64,000 nt of DNA from an uncultured Collinsella sp. (GTDB lineage: Bacteria > Actinomycetota > Coriobacteriia > Coriobacteriales > Coriobacteriaceae), in NCBI GenBank assembly GCA_900549715.1, contig URPK01000008.1, positions 28,070-92,069 on the forward strand, in the 5' to 3' direction. This document shows, in pieces, positions 46,013 to 54,211 of the stretch (position 1 is the stretch's first letter; each line of letters starts with the position of its first letter). The position numbers were made by a program, and so were the translations under genes. The notes under the pieces are model-generated. The model did not search any database. It was given only the letters and a program-made list of their open reading frames with translations, and was not told where the DNA came from.

Positions 46013-47005
46013 GTGGACGTACAGCAGCTAGAAGAGGCCTGGGCTTTGAGGGCCGGCGCGCGTGAGGCGCGATTGGTTGCGGCCTCGCATGTGCCGGCGG
46101 CGCTGTCTCTGTTGGGGGTTGTACGTCCCGGCGATCGCCTGGTTGCGTTTGCCGATGACTTTGCCGATGCGTTTGCGTGCGGCTTTGAGTGCTGCGACGT
46201 GGCTATGGTGGGGGAGCCCGCGGCTGCGGCGTTTGCTGCTACGTCCGAGGGCTTTGATGCTTCGTTTGATGTCGAGGGGCCGCACCTGTGGTGGTTCGTC
46301 AACTCCATCGGCGGGTTTGGTCTGCGTGTGCCCGATCTGCGTACGCTAGGACGCGCCGCGCGTGAGGCTCATGCGCTGCTCGTGGTGGATAACACCGTGG
46401 CTGGTGTCTTTGGGTGCGATCCGTTGCGCTTGGGTGCCGTGCTGTCGCTCGAGGCACTTGATCGCGTATGCGCGGGCGATGCTCCGCACAAGTTGGTTGC
46501 CGTATCGGTCGCGCGCTCGCAGCTCAAGCGCCATCGCGTGGATGCCGCTGCCGAGTGCGCGCATGCTCTGCTTAAGGGCTGTGGCTTGGTCAAACTTGAT
46601 TTGCCTGCTGATGAGGCCGGTGTGCTGGAGTGCGGGCTGGACTCGCTCGATGCCCGCATGCAGGCACATTTCGACCGCGCACGTGCGCTGGCCGAGTACT
46701 TGGCTGCCAATGAGATGGTGCACGCCGTGCGCTATCCCGGACTGAGCTCGCATCCCGACCATGCGGTTGCAACTGGAATCCTCGAGCACGGCTTTGGTCC
46801 GGCAGTTGAGTTTGACCTTATTGAGCGCAGTGCGGGCGATTTGTTCGATGCTTTGCCGGGGGAGTTTCGTACATCGCCGGCCGGCGGCGCAACGACGCGC
46901 CTTTCGGCTCCACGCGGCAAGCAGGGGTGCACCATTCGCCTCTTCGCCGGCACCGACAACCCTCTGCAGGTGGCTGCCACCCTAGACAACGCCCTCCGCA
47001 AGTAG
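46013..47005 (+). CDS. Cys/Met-metabolism PLP-fold protein lacking the catalytic lysine
   Basis: A 330-residue relative of cystathionine gamma-synthase/lyase. VVDNTVAGVF matches the family's 'DNTFATP' Asp segment. The C-terminal part has VRYPGLSSHPDHA, typical of the 'V.YPGL..HP.H' motif, and TRLSAP. Where active enzymes have SATKY(I/L)GGH with the PLP lysine, this protein has SLEALDRVCAGD, with no lysine. It is also shorter than the usual 380-400 residues. Probably a pseudoenzyme or a regulatory relative. GTG 46013 follows AAGGGA; ATG 45995 is possible. Confidence 0.75.
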   Translation: MDVQQLEEAWALRAGAREARLVAASHVPAALSLLGVVRPGDRLVAFADDFADAFACGFECCDVAMVGEPAAAAFAATSEGFDASFDVEGPHLWWFVNSIGGFGLRVPDLRTLGRAAREAHALLVVDNTVAGVFGCDPLRLGAVLSLEALDRVCAGDAPHKLVAVSVARSQLKRHRVDAAAECAHALLKGCGLVKLDLPADEAGVLECGLDSLDARMQAHFDRARALAEYLAANEMVHAVRYPGLSSHPDHAVATGILEHGFGPAVEFDLIERSAGDLFDALPGEFRTSPAGGATTRLSAPRGKQGCTIRLFAGTDNPLQVAATLDNALRK

Positions 47006-47020
47006 CTAATCGGGGTCTGT

Positions 47021-47180
47021 GCCACGAAAACGGCCTATTTACTACGTTTAAGCCGTAGGGGTCGACCATACCCGCTTATTTTGAAAATCGCCAAGCTGTC
47101 TACCAGCGGTTTTATTTTCATAATGCCCGGTATGGTCTAGGGTATTCAACTAAACGTAGTATATGGGCCCATTTTGTGGC
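47021..47180. repeat. Palindromic extragenic element, copy 2 (about 160 bp)
   Basis: It shares with 9059-9220 the outer arms GCCACGAAAA.GGCCTATTT and ATTTTGTGGC, the ACTACGTTT/AAACGTAGT arms, and the inner CGACCATACC/GGTATGGTC arms. Both copies lie just after the stop codon of a forward gene. Confidence 0.75.
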
Positions 47181-47230
47181 GCGAGCCTCAATCCGAGGGC
47201 GCGCTGGACAACAATTCAGTCCCAAAAGGA

Positions 47231-47578
47231 CTATCCTGCGTTGATGCTGGCGATGAGGTCGTTGGCTTTGGTGGCGATGACGTTGTTGATGTCGGCCTGC
47301 AGCTCCTCGTACGCCGCTATGGCTCGCTCGCCGGCGGGGGTGAGCGATGATCCGCGGGCGCCGTCGCGCTCGATGAGCTTGCAGCCCAGCTGTCCTTCCG
47401 CCTCGTTCACAATGCGCCAGGCTTTGGAATACGCCATGCCCATGCTCTTGGCGGCGCGGTTGAGCGAGTGCTCGCGGGCGATGCCCTGCAGCAGCAAGAC
47501 ACAGCCGTGGCCGAACACGCCCGGCAGGTCTTTGTCGCACGCTTGAATGACCAACTTTGCCGTCGTCTTGTACTCCAT
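47231..47578 (-). CDS. ModE N-terminal-type winged-helix regulator
   Basis: A 115-residue protein consisting of a LysR/ModE-like winged helix only. GHGCVLLLQGIAREHSLNRA then AKSMGMAYSKAWRIVNEAE is the ModE DNA-binding pattern, and RGSSLTPAGERAIAAYEEL closes it. The molybdate-binding domains are absent, as in short ModE-like regulators. The window's first gene encodes a molybdoenzyme but is 47 kb away, so no link is claimed. ATG 47578 is preferred over GTG 47587. Confidence 0.83.
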   Translation of the reverse strand: MEYKTTAKLVIQACDKDLPGVFGHGCVLLLQGIAREHSLNRAAKSMGMAYSKAWRIVNEAEGQLGCKLIERDGARGSSLTPAGERAIAAYEELQADINNVIATKANDLIASINAG

Positions 47579-47663
47579 GTGCTCCACGTCTTCCCGCTAA
47601 AGTGTTTGCTGGGCAAACGCAAAGCCTGCGTCAAACCCTCGTGTGCTCTTTCTAAACCATGCA

Positions 47664-47692
47664 TTGTAGCAGTCAAAGTGCGTTAAGATACT
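47664..47692 (+). promoter_or_regulatory. Promoter for the IMP dehydrogenase gene
   Basis: -35 TTGTAG (47664-47669), 17-base spacer, -10 GATACT (47687-47692). An ~70-base leader follows with an AAGGAG site before ATG 47772. Confidence 0.55.
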
Positions 47693-47771
47693 TCCCCAGT
47701 ATTGGGCGCCCAAGGTTGGGCTGGGTCCTACGAGGCCTGCAGCCGACCGGTCGCATGGAAAAAGGAGAAAC

Positions 47772-49283
47772 ATGGCTACGTTCTTTCCCGGTGAGTCCCA
47801 CACGTTTTCGGAGTATCTGCTGGTCCCTGGTTACTCGTCCTCGCAGTGCATCCCCAACAACGTCTCTCTTAAGACGCCGCTAACCCGCTTCAAGCGCGGT
47901 GAGAAGCCGGCAATCACCCTGAACATCCCCATGGTTTCCGCCATCATGCAGTCCGTCTCGGGCGTCGACATGGGTGTCGCGCTCGCTACCGAGGGTGGCC
48001 TGTCCTTCATTTACGGTTCTCAGACCCCCGAGTCCGAGGCTGCTATGGTCAAGGCCGTTAAGGATCACAAGGCTGGTTTCGTTCAGTCCGATTCCACGCT
48101 GACACCCGACATGACCATGGAGCAGGTCATCGAGCTCAAGGAGAAGACCGGCCACTCCACCATGCCGGTCACCGACGACGGCACTCCCAAGGGCAAGCTC
48201 CTGGGCATTGTCACCAGCCGTGACTATCGTCCCAGCCGCGATGACCACCAGAAGAAGGTCTCCGAGTTCATGACCCCGCGCGAGCAGCTCATCGTGGGCG
48301 ACAAGAACATCAGCCTCAAGGTTGCCAACGACGTCATCTGGGACAACAAGCTCAACGCCCTGCCTATCGTCGACGACAACGATCACCTTATGGGCATCGT
48401 CTTCCGCAAGGACTACGACAGCCACAAGACCAACCCCAACGAGCTGCTCGATAACGACAAGCGCTATATGGTCGGCGCCGGTATCAACACCCGCGACTAT
48501 GCCGAGCGCGTGCCGCTGCTCATCGAGGCCGGTGCCGATGTCCTGTGCATCGACTCTTCCGAGGGCTTCAGCGAATGGCAGAAGCGCACCATCGAGTGGA
48601 TTCGCGCCAACTACGGCGAGGACGTCAAGGTCGGTGCCGGCAACGTCGTCGACGCTGAGGGCTTCCGCTTCCTGGCCGACTGCGGTGCCGACTTCATCAA
48701 GGTCGGTATCGGCGGCGGTTCCATCTGCATTACCCGCGAGACCAAGGGCATCGGCCGTGGCCAGGCCACCGCGCTGATTGACGTCTGCCGCGCTCGCGAC
48801 GAGTACTACGAGGAGACCGGCATCTACGTGCCCGTGTGCTCCGACGGCGGCATCGTCTACGACTACCACATGACGCTCGCCCTTGCCATGGGTGCCGACT
48901 TTATGATGCTGGGCCGCTACTTTGCTCGCTTCGACGAGAGCCCGACCGAGCGCGTCAACGTCAACGGCCAGTACATGAAGGAGTACTGGGGCGAGGGTTC
49001 CGCGCGTGCCCGCAACTGGCAGCGCTACGACCTGGGTGGCGCCGCGAAGCTCAGCTTCGTCGAGGGCGTCGACTCCTACGTTCCCTACGCCGGCTCCCTC
49101 AAGGACGGCGTGGGCGGCACGCTCTACAAGGTTAAGTCCACGATGTGCAACTGCGGCGCCCTCTCGATCCCCGAGCTCCAGGAAAAGGCACGCCTGACCC
49201 TGGTCTCCTCGACCTCGATCGTCGAAGGCGGAGCCCACGACGTCGTAGTCAAGGACTCCCAACAGAGCGTAACGTATCGATAA
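47772..49283 (+). CDS. guaB: IMP dehydrogenase
   Basis: Oxidises IMP to XMP with NAD, the first committed step of GMP synthesis. The protein has 503 residues. The N-terminal barrel part has PMVSAIMQSVSG, a CBS pair occupies about 95-220, and the catalytic loop GIGGGSICITRE carries Cys319. The flap region reads ARNWQRYDLGG. The loop and flap differ from the commonest bacterial form (GPGSICTT), so this is the divergent subgroup with an unusually long flap. AAGGAG precedes ATG 47772. Confidence 0.93.
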   Translation: MATFFPGESHTFSEYLLVPGYSSSQCIPNNVSLKTPLTRFKRGEKPAITLNIPMVSAIMQSVSGVDMGVALATEGGLSFIYGSQTPESEAAMVKAVKDHKAGFVQSDSTLTPDMTMEQVIELKEKTGHSTMPVTDDGTPKGKLLGIVTSRDYRPSRDDHQKKVSEFMTPREQLIVGDKNISLKVANDVIWDNKLNALPIVDDNDHLMGIVFRKDYDSHKTNPNELLDNDKRYMVGAGINTRDYAERVPLLIEAGADVLCIDSSEGFSEWQKRTIEWIRANYGEDVKVGAGNVVDAEGFRFLADCGADFIKVGIGGGSICITRETKGIGRGQATALIDVCRARDEYYEETGIYVPVCSDGGIVYDYHMTLALAMGADFMMLGRYFARFDESPTERVNVNGQYMKEYWGEGSARARNWQRYDLGGAAKLSFVEGVDSYVPYAGSLKDGVGGTLYKVKSTMCNCGALSIPELQEKARLTLVSSTSIVEGGAHDVVVKDSQQSVTYR

Positions 49284-49331
49284 GATAAGACCTGCACATA
49301 AAGGTTGAGCCTCAACCACGTTATTTAGATA

Positions 49332-49366
49332 AAGCGAGATGCCTGCAAGTCGCAGGCATCTCGCTT
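49332..49366 (+). terminator. Terminator after guaB
   Basis: AAGCGAGATGCCTGC (49332-49346) and its exact inverse (49352-49366) flank a five-base loop; the tail is GTCGTATTT. Confidence 0.75.
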
Positions 49367-49402
49367 GTCGTATTTGCTATTATCAGTCGAGTCAACCTTA
49401 GG

Positions 49403-49517
49403 GTCGGGCGGCTTAGCTTTGTTTGCTACAAGTTCCGCACGCAAAGAAGAGCACTTAATGTGCTCTTCGTCTTGCGCAGGACTGTCCGCAGTAGCGAATA
49501 AAGCTAAGCCGACCGAC
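49403..49517 (+). promoter_or_regulatory. Long folded leader of leuS
   Basis: 49403-49429 pairs with 49491-49517 in a 27-bp stem with one mismatch and two G-U pairs. It encloses a second hairpin (GCAAAGAAGAGCAC 49441-49454 with 49460-49475, two-base bulge). The 3' arm ends 25 bases before the leuS start and carries the 22-base motif shared with the folC upstream region. It could be a repeat element recruited as a leader, or a leader RNA controlling leuS. Confidence 0.6.
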
Positions 49518-49542
49518 TCCATTAAAGATTAAAGGAGCTGAT

Positions 49543-52119
49543 ATGTGCGATTGCACAGATCATAAGGATGAGATCCCTGCCTACGACGCACAGGCCATTG
49601 AGTCCAAGTGGATGAAGGCCTGGGAGGACTCCAACCTCTTTGCCGTCGACACCGACGCCAGCAAGCCCAAGAAGTACGTGCTCGAGATGTTCCCGTATCC
49701 GTCGGGCGACCTGCACATGGGCCACGCGCGCAACTATACCATCGGCGATGCCATGGCCCGTCAGGCCCGCATGCGCGGCTACGATGTGCTGCACCCCATC
49801 GGCTTTGACGCCTTTGGCCTGCCTGCCGAGAACGCCGCCATCAAGCACAACACGCAGGCTGCCGCCTGGACGTATAAGAACATGGACCAGGCTCTCGCCA
49901 CGATGAAGCGTATGGGCTTCTCCTACGATCTGGATCGCATGGTCAAGACCTGCAGCCCCGATTATTACCGTTGGGGTCAGTGGATCTTTGAGAAGTTGTG
50001 GGAAAAGGGCCTGGTTTACCGCAAGAAGAACCCGGTCAACTGGTGCCCCACCTGCAAGACCGTTCTGGCCAACGAGCAGGTCACCGAGGGCAAGTGCTGG
50101 CGCTGCGGCACCGAGCCCGAGAAGCGCGACCTGGAGCAGTGGTACTTCAAGATTACCGAGTACTCTCAGGAGCTGCTCGATGACCTGGAGAAGCTCCCCG
50201 GCTGGCCCGAGCGCGTCAAGCAGATGCAGGCCAACTGGATCGGTCGTTCCGAGGGCGCCGAGGTCGACTTTACCCTGTGCGACCAGGATGGCGAGCCCAT
50301 CGAGGACGACGAGGGTAAGATCACCGTCTTCACCACGCGAGCCGACACGCTCTTCGGTGTCTCCTTCTTTGTCCTGGCTCCCGAGTACGCGCGTCTGCAC
50401 GAGCTCGTCGAGGGTACGGAGTACGAGGAGGCCGTGACCAAGATCGTCGAGGACTCCAAGCATATCTCCGCCGTCGAACGTGCCCAGGGCACCCTCGAGA
50501 AGCACGGTGCCTTTACCGGCCGCTACGTGGTGAACCCGGTCAACGGCGAGAAGGTCCCCGTGTGGGTTGCCGACTACGTTGTTGCCGACTACGGCACCGG
50601 CGCCGTCATGGCCGTTCCCTGCGGCGACCAGCGCGACTTTGAGTTCGCACGCAAGTATGATTTGCCGATCGTGCCGATCATCCTGGACGATGACGACCGC
50701 GCAGCCGTCGAGGCTAACGGTGAGACCATCGATACCTTCCATGCCGAGACCGTCGACTGGGATTGCGCCCATGCTGCCGAGGGCACGCTGGTCCAGTCCG
50801 GCAAGTACACCGGTATGCGCGGCGGCAAGCACTCCGAGGGCGAGGCTGCGATCGTGGCCGACCTCGAGGCCATGGGCTGCGGTCGTCGTAAGGTCGAGTT
50901 CCGTCTGCGCGACTGGCTCATTTCCCGCCAGCGCTATTGGGGCAACCCCATCCCGGCCATCCACTGCGAGCACTGCGGCATCGTGCCCGTGCCCGAGGAC
51001 CAGCTGCCGGTGACGCTGCCCGAGAACCTTGACCTGGGCGCCGGCGAGACCCTCGCCGAGTGCAAGGAGTTCTACGAGACCACCTGCCCGGTCTGCGGCC
51101 GCCCGGCTAAGCGCGAGACCGATACCATGGACACCTTTACCTGCTCCAGCTGGTATTACCTGCGCTATACCGACCCGCACAACACCGAGCTGCCTTTCTC
51201 CCGCGAGGCCGCCGACCGTTGGATGCCCGTCGATAACTACATCGGCGGCATCGAGCACGCCATTCTGCACCTGCTCTACAGCCGCTTCTTTACCAAGGCA
51301 CTGCGCGACCTGGGCCTGCTGAGTGTGGACGAGCCCTTCACCAACCTGCTGTGCCAGGGCATGGTCAAGGACGAGAACGGCGACACCATGTCCAAGTCCA
51401 AGGGCAATGTCGTGCCCCCGAGCTCGGTCATCGAGCCCTACGGCGCCGACACCATGCGTCTGGCGATCCTGTTTATCGCCCCGCCCGAGAAGGACTTCGA
51501 CTGGGATCCCAAGGCCGTTGAGGGCGCCAACCGCTTCATCAAGCGCGCCTGGCGTATCGTTTGGCAGCTCGTCCAGTCCGGCGACGCCAACGTGGCCTTC
51601 GACAAGTCCGCGCTCGACGAGGCGGCGATGAAGCTCTACCGCGAGCGCCATCGCACCATCGCCAAGTGCACCGAGGACTTCGACCGCGGCCAGTTCAACA
51701 CCGCGATCTCGGCCGTCATGGAACTCGTCAATGCCGCGAGCGCCTACCTCAACGCTACTGAGGGCGCTTCCCGTGACAAGGCCCTGTGCTACGGCGTGGC
51801 CAAGGATATCGTGAGCGTCCTTGCCCCCATCTGCCCGTTCTGGGCCGATGAGCTGTGGCATGAGGCGCTCGGCTGTGAGGGCAACGCCTACACCGCCGCC
51901 TGGCCCGAGTTTGACCTGGCCGAGTCCATCGAGGACACGGTGCAGATTGTCGTACAGGTGCTTGGCAAGGTCCGTGGCCGCATCGACGTCGCCCGCGACG
52001 CCTCCAACGAGGAGATGCAGGCTGCCGCCGAGGCCGCCGTTGCCAAGTGGCTTGAGGGCAAGACGGTCGTCAAGGCCATCTGCGTGCCCGGCAAGCTGGT
52101 TAACCTGGTGGTCAAGTAA
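49543..52119 (+). CDS. leuS: Leucyl-tRNA synthetase
   Basis: A class I synthetase of 858 residues, the usual bacterial length. HIGH is HMGH at residues 58-61, and KMSKS is TMSKS at 615-619. A zinc knuckle (CPTC..CWRC) lies near 170-195, and the CP1 editing domain spans about 225-420. AAAGGAG precedes ATG 49543. It charges the product of the tRNA-Leu gene family, one member of which is at 750-833. Confidence 0.96.
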   Translation: MCDCTDHKDEIPAYDAQAIESKWMKAWEDSNLFAVDTDASKPKKYVLEMFPYPSGDLHMGHARNYTIGDAMARQARMRGYDVLHPIGFDAFGLPAENAAIKHNTQAAAWTYKNMDQALATMKRMGFSYDLDRMVKTCSPDYYRWGQWIFEKLWEKGLVYRKKNPVNWCPTCKTVLANEQVTEGKCWRCGTEPEKRDLEQWYFKITEYSQELLDDLEKLPGWPERVKQMQANWIGRSEGAEVDFTLCDQDGEPIEDDEGKITVFTTRADTLFGVSFFVLAPEYARLHELVEGTEYEEAVTKIVEDSKHISAVERAQGTLEKHGAFTGRYVVNPVNGEKVPVWVADYVVADYGTGAVMAVPCGDQRDFEFARKYDLPIVPIILDDDDRAAVEANGETIDTFHAETVDWDCAHAAEGTLVQSGKYTGMRGGKHSEGEAAIVADLEAMGCGRRKVEFRLRDWLISRQRYWGNPIPAIHCEHCGIVPVPEDQLPVTLPENLDLGAGETLAECKEFYETTCPVCGRPAKRETDTMDTFTCSSWYYLRYTDPHNTELPFSREAADRWMPVDNYIGGIEHAILHLLYSRFFTKALRDLGLLSVDEPFTNLLCQGMVKDENGDTMSKSKGNVVPPSSVIEPYGADTMRLAILFIAPPEKDFDWDPKAVEGANRFIKRAWRIVWQLVQSGDANVAFDKSALDEAAMKLYRERHRTIAKCTEDFDRGQFNTAISAVMELVNAASAYLNATEGASRDKALCYGVAKDIVSVLAPICPFWADELWHEALGCEGNAYTAAWPEFDLAESIEDTVQIVVQVLGKVRGRIDVARDASNEEMQAAAEAAVAKWLEGKTVVKAICVPGKLVNLVVK

Positions 52120-52149
52120 GCGCTGCGCGTATAGCTGACATCAAAAAGC

Positions 52150-52185
52150 GAGGGACGATTCCGTAGGGAGTCGCCCCTCTTTTTG
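52150..52185 (+). terminator. Terminator after leuS
   Basis: GAGGGACGATTCC pairs with GGAGTCGCCCCTC around GTA, followed by TTTTTGG. Confidence 0.85.
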
Positions 52186-52269
52186 GTTAAGGACACTTGC
52201 GACAACACCCAATTACCCATTTCTTGTGGAGAACCTGTGCTCACGCTGACCTGCGGGTTTGTGTTGTGG

Positions 52270-52298
52270 TTGCACGTTTGTGCAGGTATTGGTATAGT
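52270..52298 (+). promoter_or_regulatory. Promoter of the rimP-nusA-infB operon
   Basis: -35 TTGCAC (52270-52275), 17-base spacer, -10 TATAGT (52293-52298). Confidence 0.75.
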
Positions 52299-52323
52299 TT
52301 GCTTGCAAATGAAGTTGTAATTG

Positions 52324-52356
52324 AAAGAAGTGGGGTTTCGGCCCCGCTTCTTTTTT
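52324..52356 (+). terminator. Leader attenuator ahead of rimP
   Basis: AGAAGTGGGG pairs with CCCCGCTTCT around TTTCGG, followed by TTTTT. This is a complete intrinsic terminator about 20 bases after the predicted start site and before the first gene. Read-through must occur for the operon to be expressed, so this is probably a control point, perhaps through NusA itself. Confidence 0.8.
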
Positions 52357-52376
52357 GTATGGATGGAGGTGCCGCA

Positions 52377-52871
52377 ATGGTCAAGACCAAGACCGAGCAG
52401 GCGATCATCGACGCGCTCGAGGCCGTTGCTCCCCAGCACGATGTCGACATTGTCGACGTTGAGCTCGTGGGTGCCACCAAGGCCCCCTGCGTGCGCGTGC
52501 GTATCGAGGGTGCCGAGGGCCAGAGCCTGTCGCTCAATGACGTCACGGCCAACACCAAATGGGTCGGCGATGTGATTGAGGAGCTCGACCCCATCTCTTC
52601 GAGCTATACGCTCGAGGTGTCGAGCCCGGGTATGGCGCGCCCGCTGCGCCGCCCGCGTGACTTTGCCCGCTTTGTGGGCGAGAACTGCGAGCTCACCTCC
52701 ACCGCCACCGAGGGCCGTCGCAAGTACGCCGGCAAGATTGCCGCCGCTACCGAGACGAACGTGACCCTCGAGCTCGAGGACGGCGAGTCCGTCACCCTCG
52801 AATTCTGCGATGTTAAAAAGTGCAAGTTGAAGCCCACCTACGACTTCAAGCCCGCGAAGGAAGGAAAGTAA
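52377..52871 (+). CDS. rimP: Ribosome maturation factor RimP
   Basis: Needed for 30S subunit assembly. The protein is 164 residues. The N-terminal alpha-beta domain has VDIVDVELVG; the signature YTLEVSSPGMARPLRRPRDF is followed by the SH3-like C-terminal domain. GGAGG seven bases before ATG 52377 decides the start over ATG 52359. The nusA gene begins one base after the stop. Confidence 0.93.
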   Translation: MVKTKTEQAIIDALEAVAPQHDVDIVDVELVGATKAPCVRVRIEGAEGQSLSLNDVTANTKWVGDVIEELDPISSSYTLEVSSPGMARPLRRPRDFARFVGENCELTSTATEGRRKYAGKIAAATETNVTLELEDGESVTLEFCDVKKCKLKPTYDFKPAKEGK

Positions 52872-52872
52872 G

Positions 52873-54120
52873 ATGGCAGCATCCGACATGATGACCGCCC
52901 TGATGGAGCTTTGCCAGGAAAGGCACATCGACCAGCTCTACCTGATCGACCGCCTGGAGCAGTCGCTCGCCAAGAGCTATGCCGAGATCCTGCATCTTGA
53001 GTGGGGCGCCAAGGTGACCATCGACCGCACCACCGGCAAGATCTACGTCTACCGCCTGGAGCCGATCGACGATTCCATGGACGAGGAAGGCAACTTCACC
53101 GAGTTCGAGGAGATCGACGTCACCCCCAAGAACACGAGCCGCATCGCCGCCCAGCACGCCAAGGCCGAGATCAACGCCATCGTGCGCAACTCCGCCCGCG
53201 AGCAGATCTACGAGGAGTTCGCTGGCCGCATCGGTGACCTCATCAGCGGTACCGTGCTGCAGTCCACGCCCGACTTCACGATCGTCAAGATCCGCGAGGG
53301 CGTCGAGGCCGAGCTTCCGCACTTCGACCAGCGCCGTTACGAGAACGAGCGCAACGAGCGTCCGATGGGCGAGCGCTATCTACACAATCAGCACATCAAG
53401 GCCGTGATCATCGACGTTCGCGACCCCAACTCCAACCTGCAGCCGGTTCGTGGCGAGCACAGCCGTCCGCCGATTGTCATCTCCCGTACCCACCCCGAGC
53501 TCATGCGTCGTCTGTTTGAGCAGGAGGTGCCCGAGATCTATGAGGGCACCGTCCAGATCAAGTCGATCGCCCGCGAGCCCGGCCAGCGCTCCAAGGTCGC
53601 CGTCCACTCGCTCGACGATCGCCTGGATCCCGTTGGCGCCTGCGTCGGCCCCAAGGGCAGCCGTGTTCGCGCCGTCGTGGGCGAGCTCCGTGGCGAGCGC
53701 GTCGACGTCATCCTGTGGGATGCCGATCCGGCCGTCTATGTCGCCAACGCCCTGTCGCCTGCTAAGGTCACCCGCGTCCTTATCGACGAGGGGAAGGCCT
53801 ACGCCGGCGTTATCGTGCCCGACGACCAGCTGTCCCTCGCCATCGGCAAGGAGGGCCAGAACGCCCGCCTCGCCGCGCGCCTGACCGGTTGGCATATCGA
53901 CATCAAGTCCGAGACCCTTGCCGCCGACATCCTTAAGAACGTTCCCGTTCACGAGGAGCCCGCCGCCGACCTGATCGGTGACGAGGAGGACGAGGACGTC
54001 CGTCGCTGCGAGTTCGTGTCCGAGGACGGCATCCAGTGCCGCAACCAGGCCCGTCCCGGCTCCCGTTTCTGCGGTGTCCACGACACCGACGCCTTCGATG
54101 ATGCGGAGGACCTGATCTAG
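52873..54120 (+). CDS. nusA: Transcription factor NusA with C-terminal Cys/His tail
   Basis: The protein is 415 residues, with an N-terminal RNA-polymerase-binding domain (1-125), S1 domain (about 135-200) and two KH domains (VGACVGPKGSRVRAV near 255 and LAIGKEGQNARLAARL near 325). It controls pausing, termination and antitermination. After KH2 an acidic linker leads to Cys379, Cys389, Cys400 and His403 (RCEFVSEDGIQC..RFCGVH), a small zinc-knuckle-like motif not part of standard NusA and similar to DUF5763-type repeats. The ylxR gene that normally follows nusA is missing; infB comes next. Confidence 0.95.
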   Translation: MAASDMMTALMELCQERHIDQLYLIDRLEQSLAKSYAEILHLEWGAKVTIDRTTGKIYVYRLEPIDDSMDEEGNFTEFEEIDVTPKNTSRIAAQHAKAEINAIVRNSAREQIYEEFAGRIGDLISGTVLQSTPDFTIVKIREGVEAELPHFDQRRYENERNERPMGERYLHNQHIKAVIIDVRDPNSNLQPVRGEHSRPPIVISRTHPELMRRLFEQEVPEIYEGTVQIKSIAREPGQRSKVAVHSLDDRLDPVGACVGPKGSRVRAVVGELRGERVDVILWDADPAVYVANALSPAKVTRVLIDEGKAYAGVIVPDDQLSLAIGKEGQNARLAARLTGWHIDIKSETLAADILKNVPVHEEPAADLIGDEEDEDVRRCEFVSEDGIQCRNQARPGSRFCGVHDTDAFDDAEDLI

Positions 54121-54211
54121 CGCGCGGTCGCGCCGGGCAGGTCCCAGCGCATACCCCACGCTCGTTCAGTCTCTAGGCACCCAAGGTGCCAGAAAGGGTA
54201 GGTGAAGTCAT

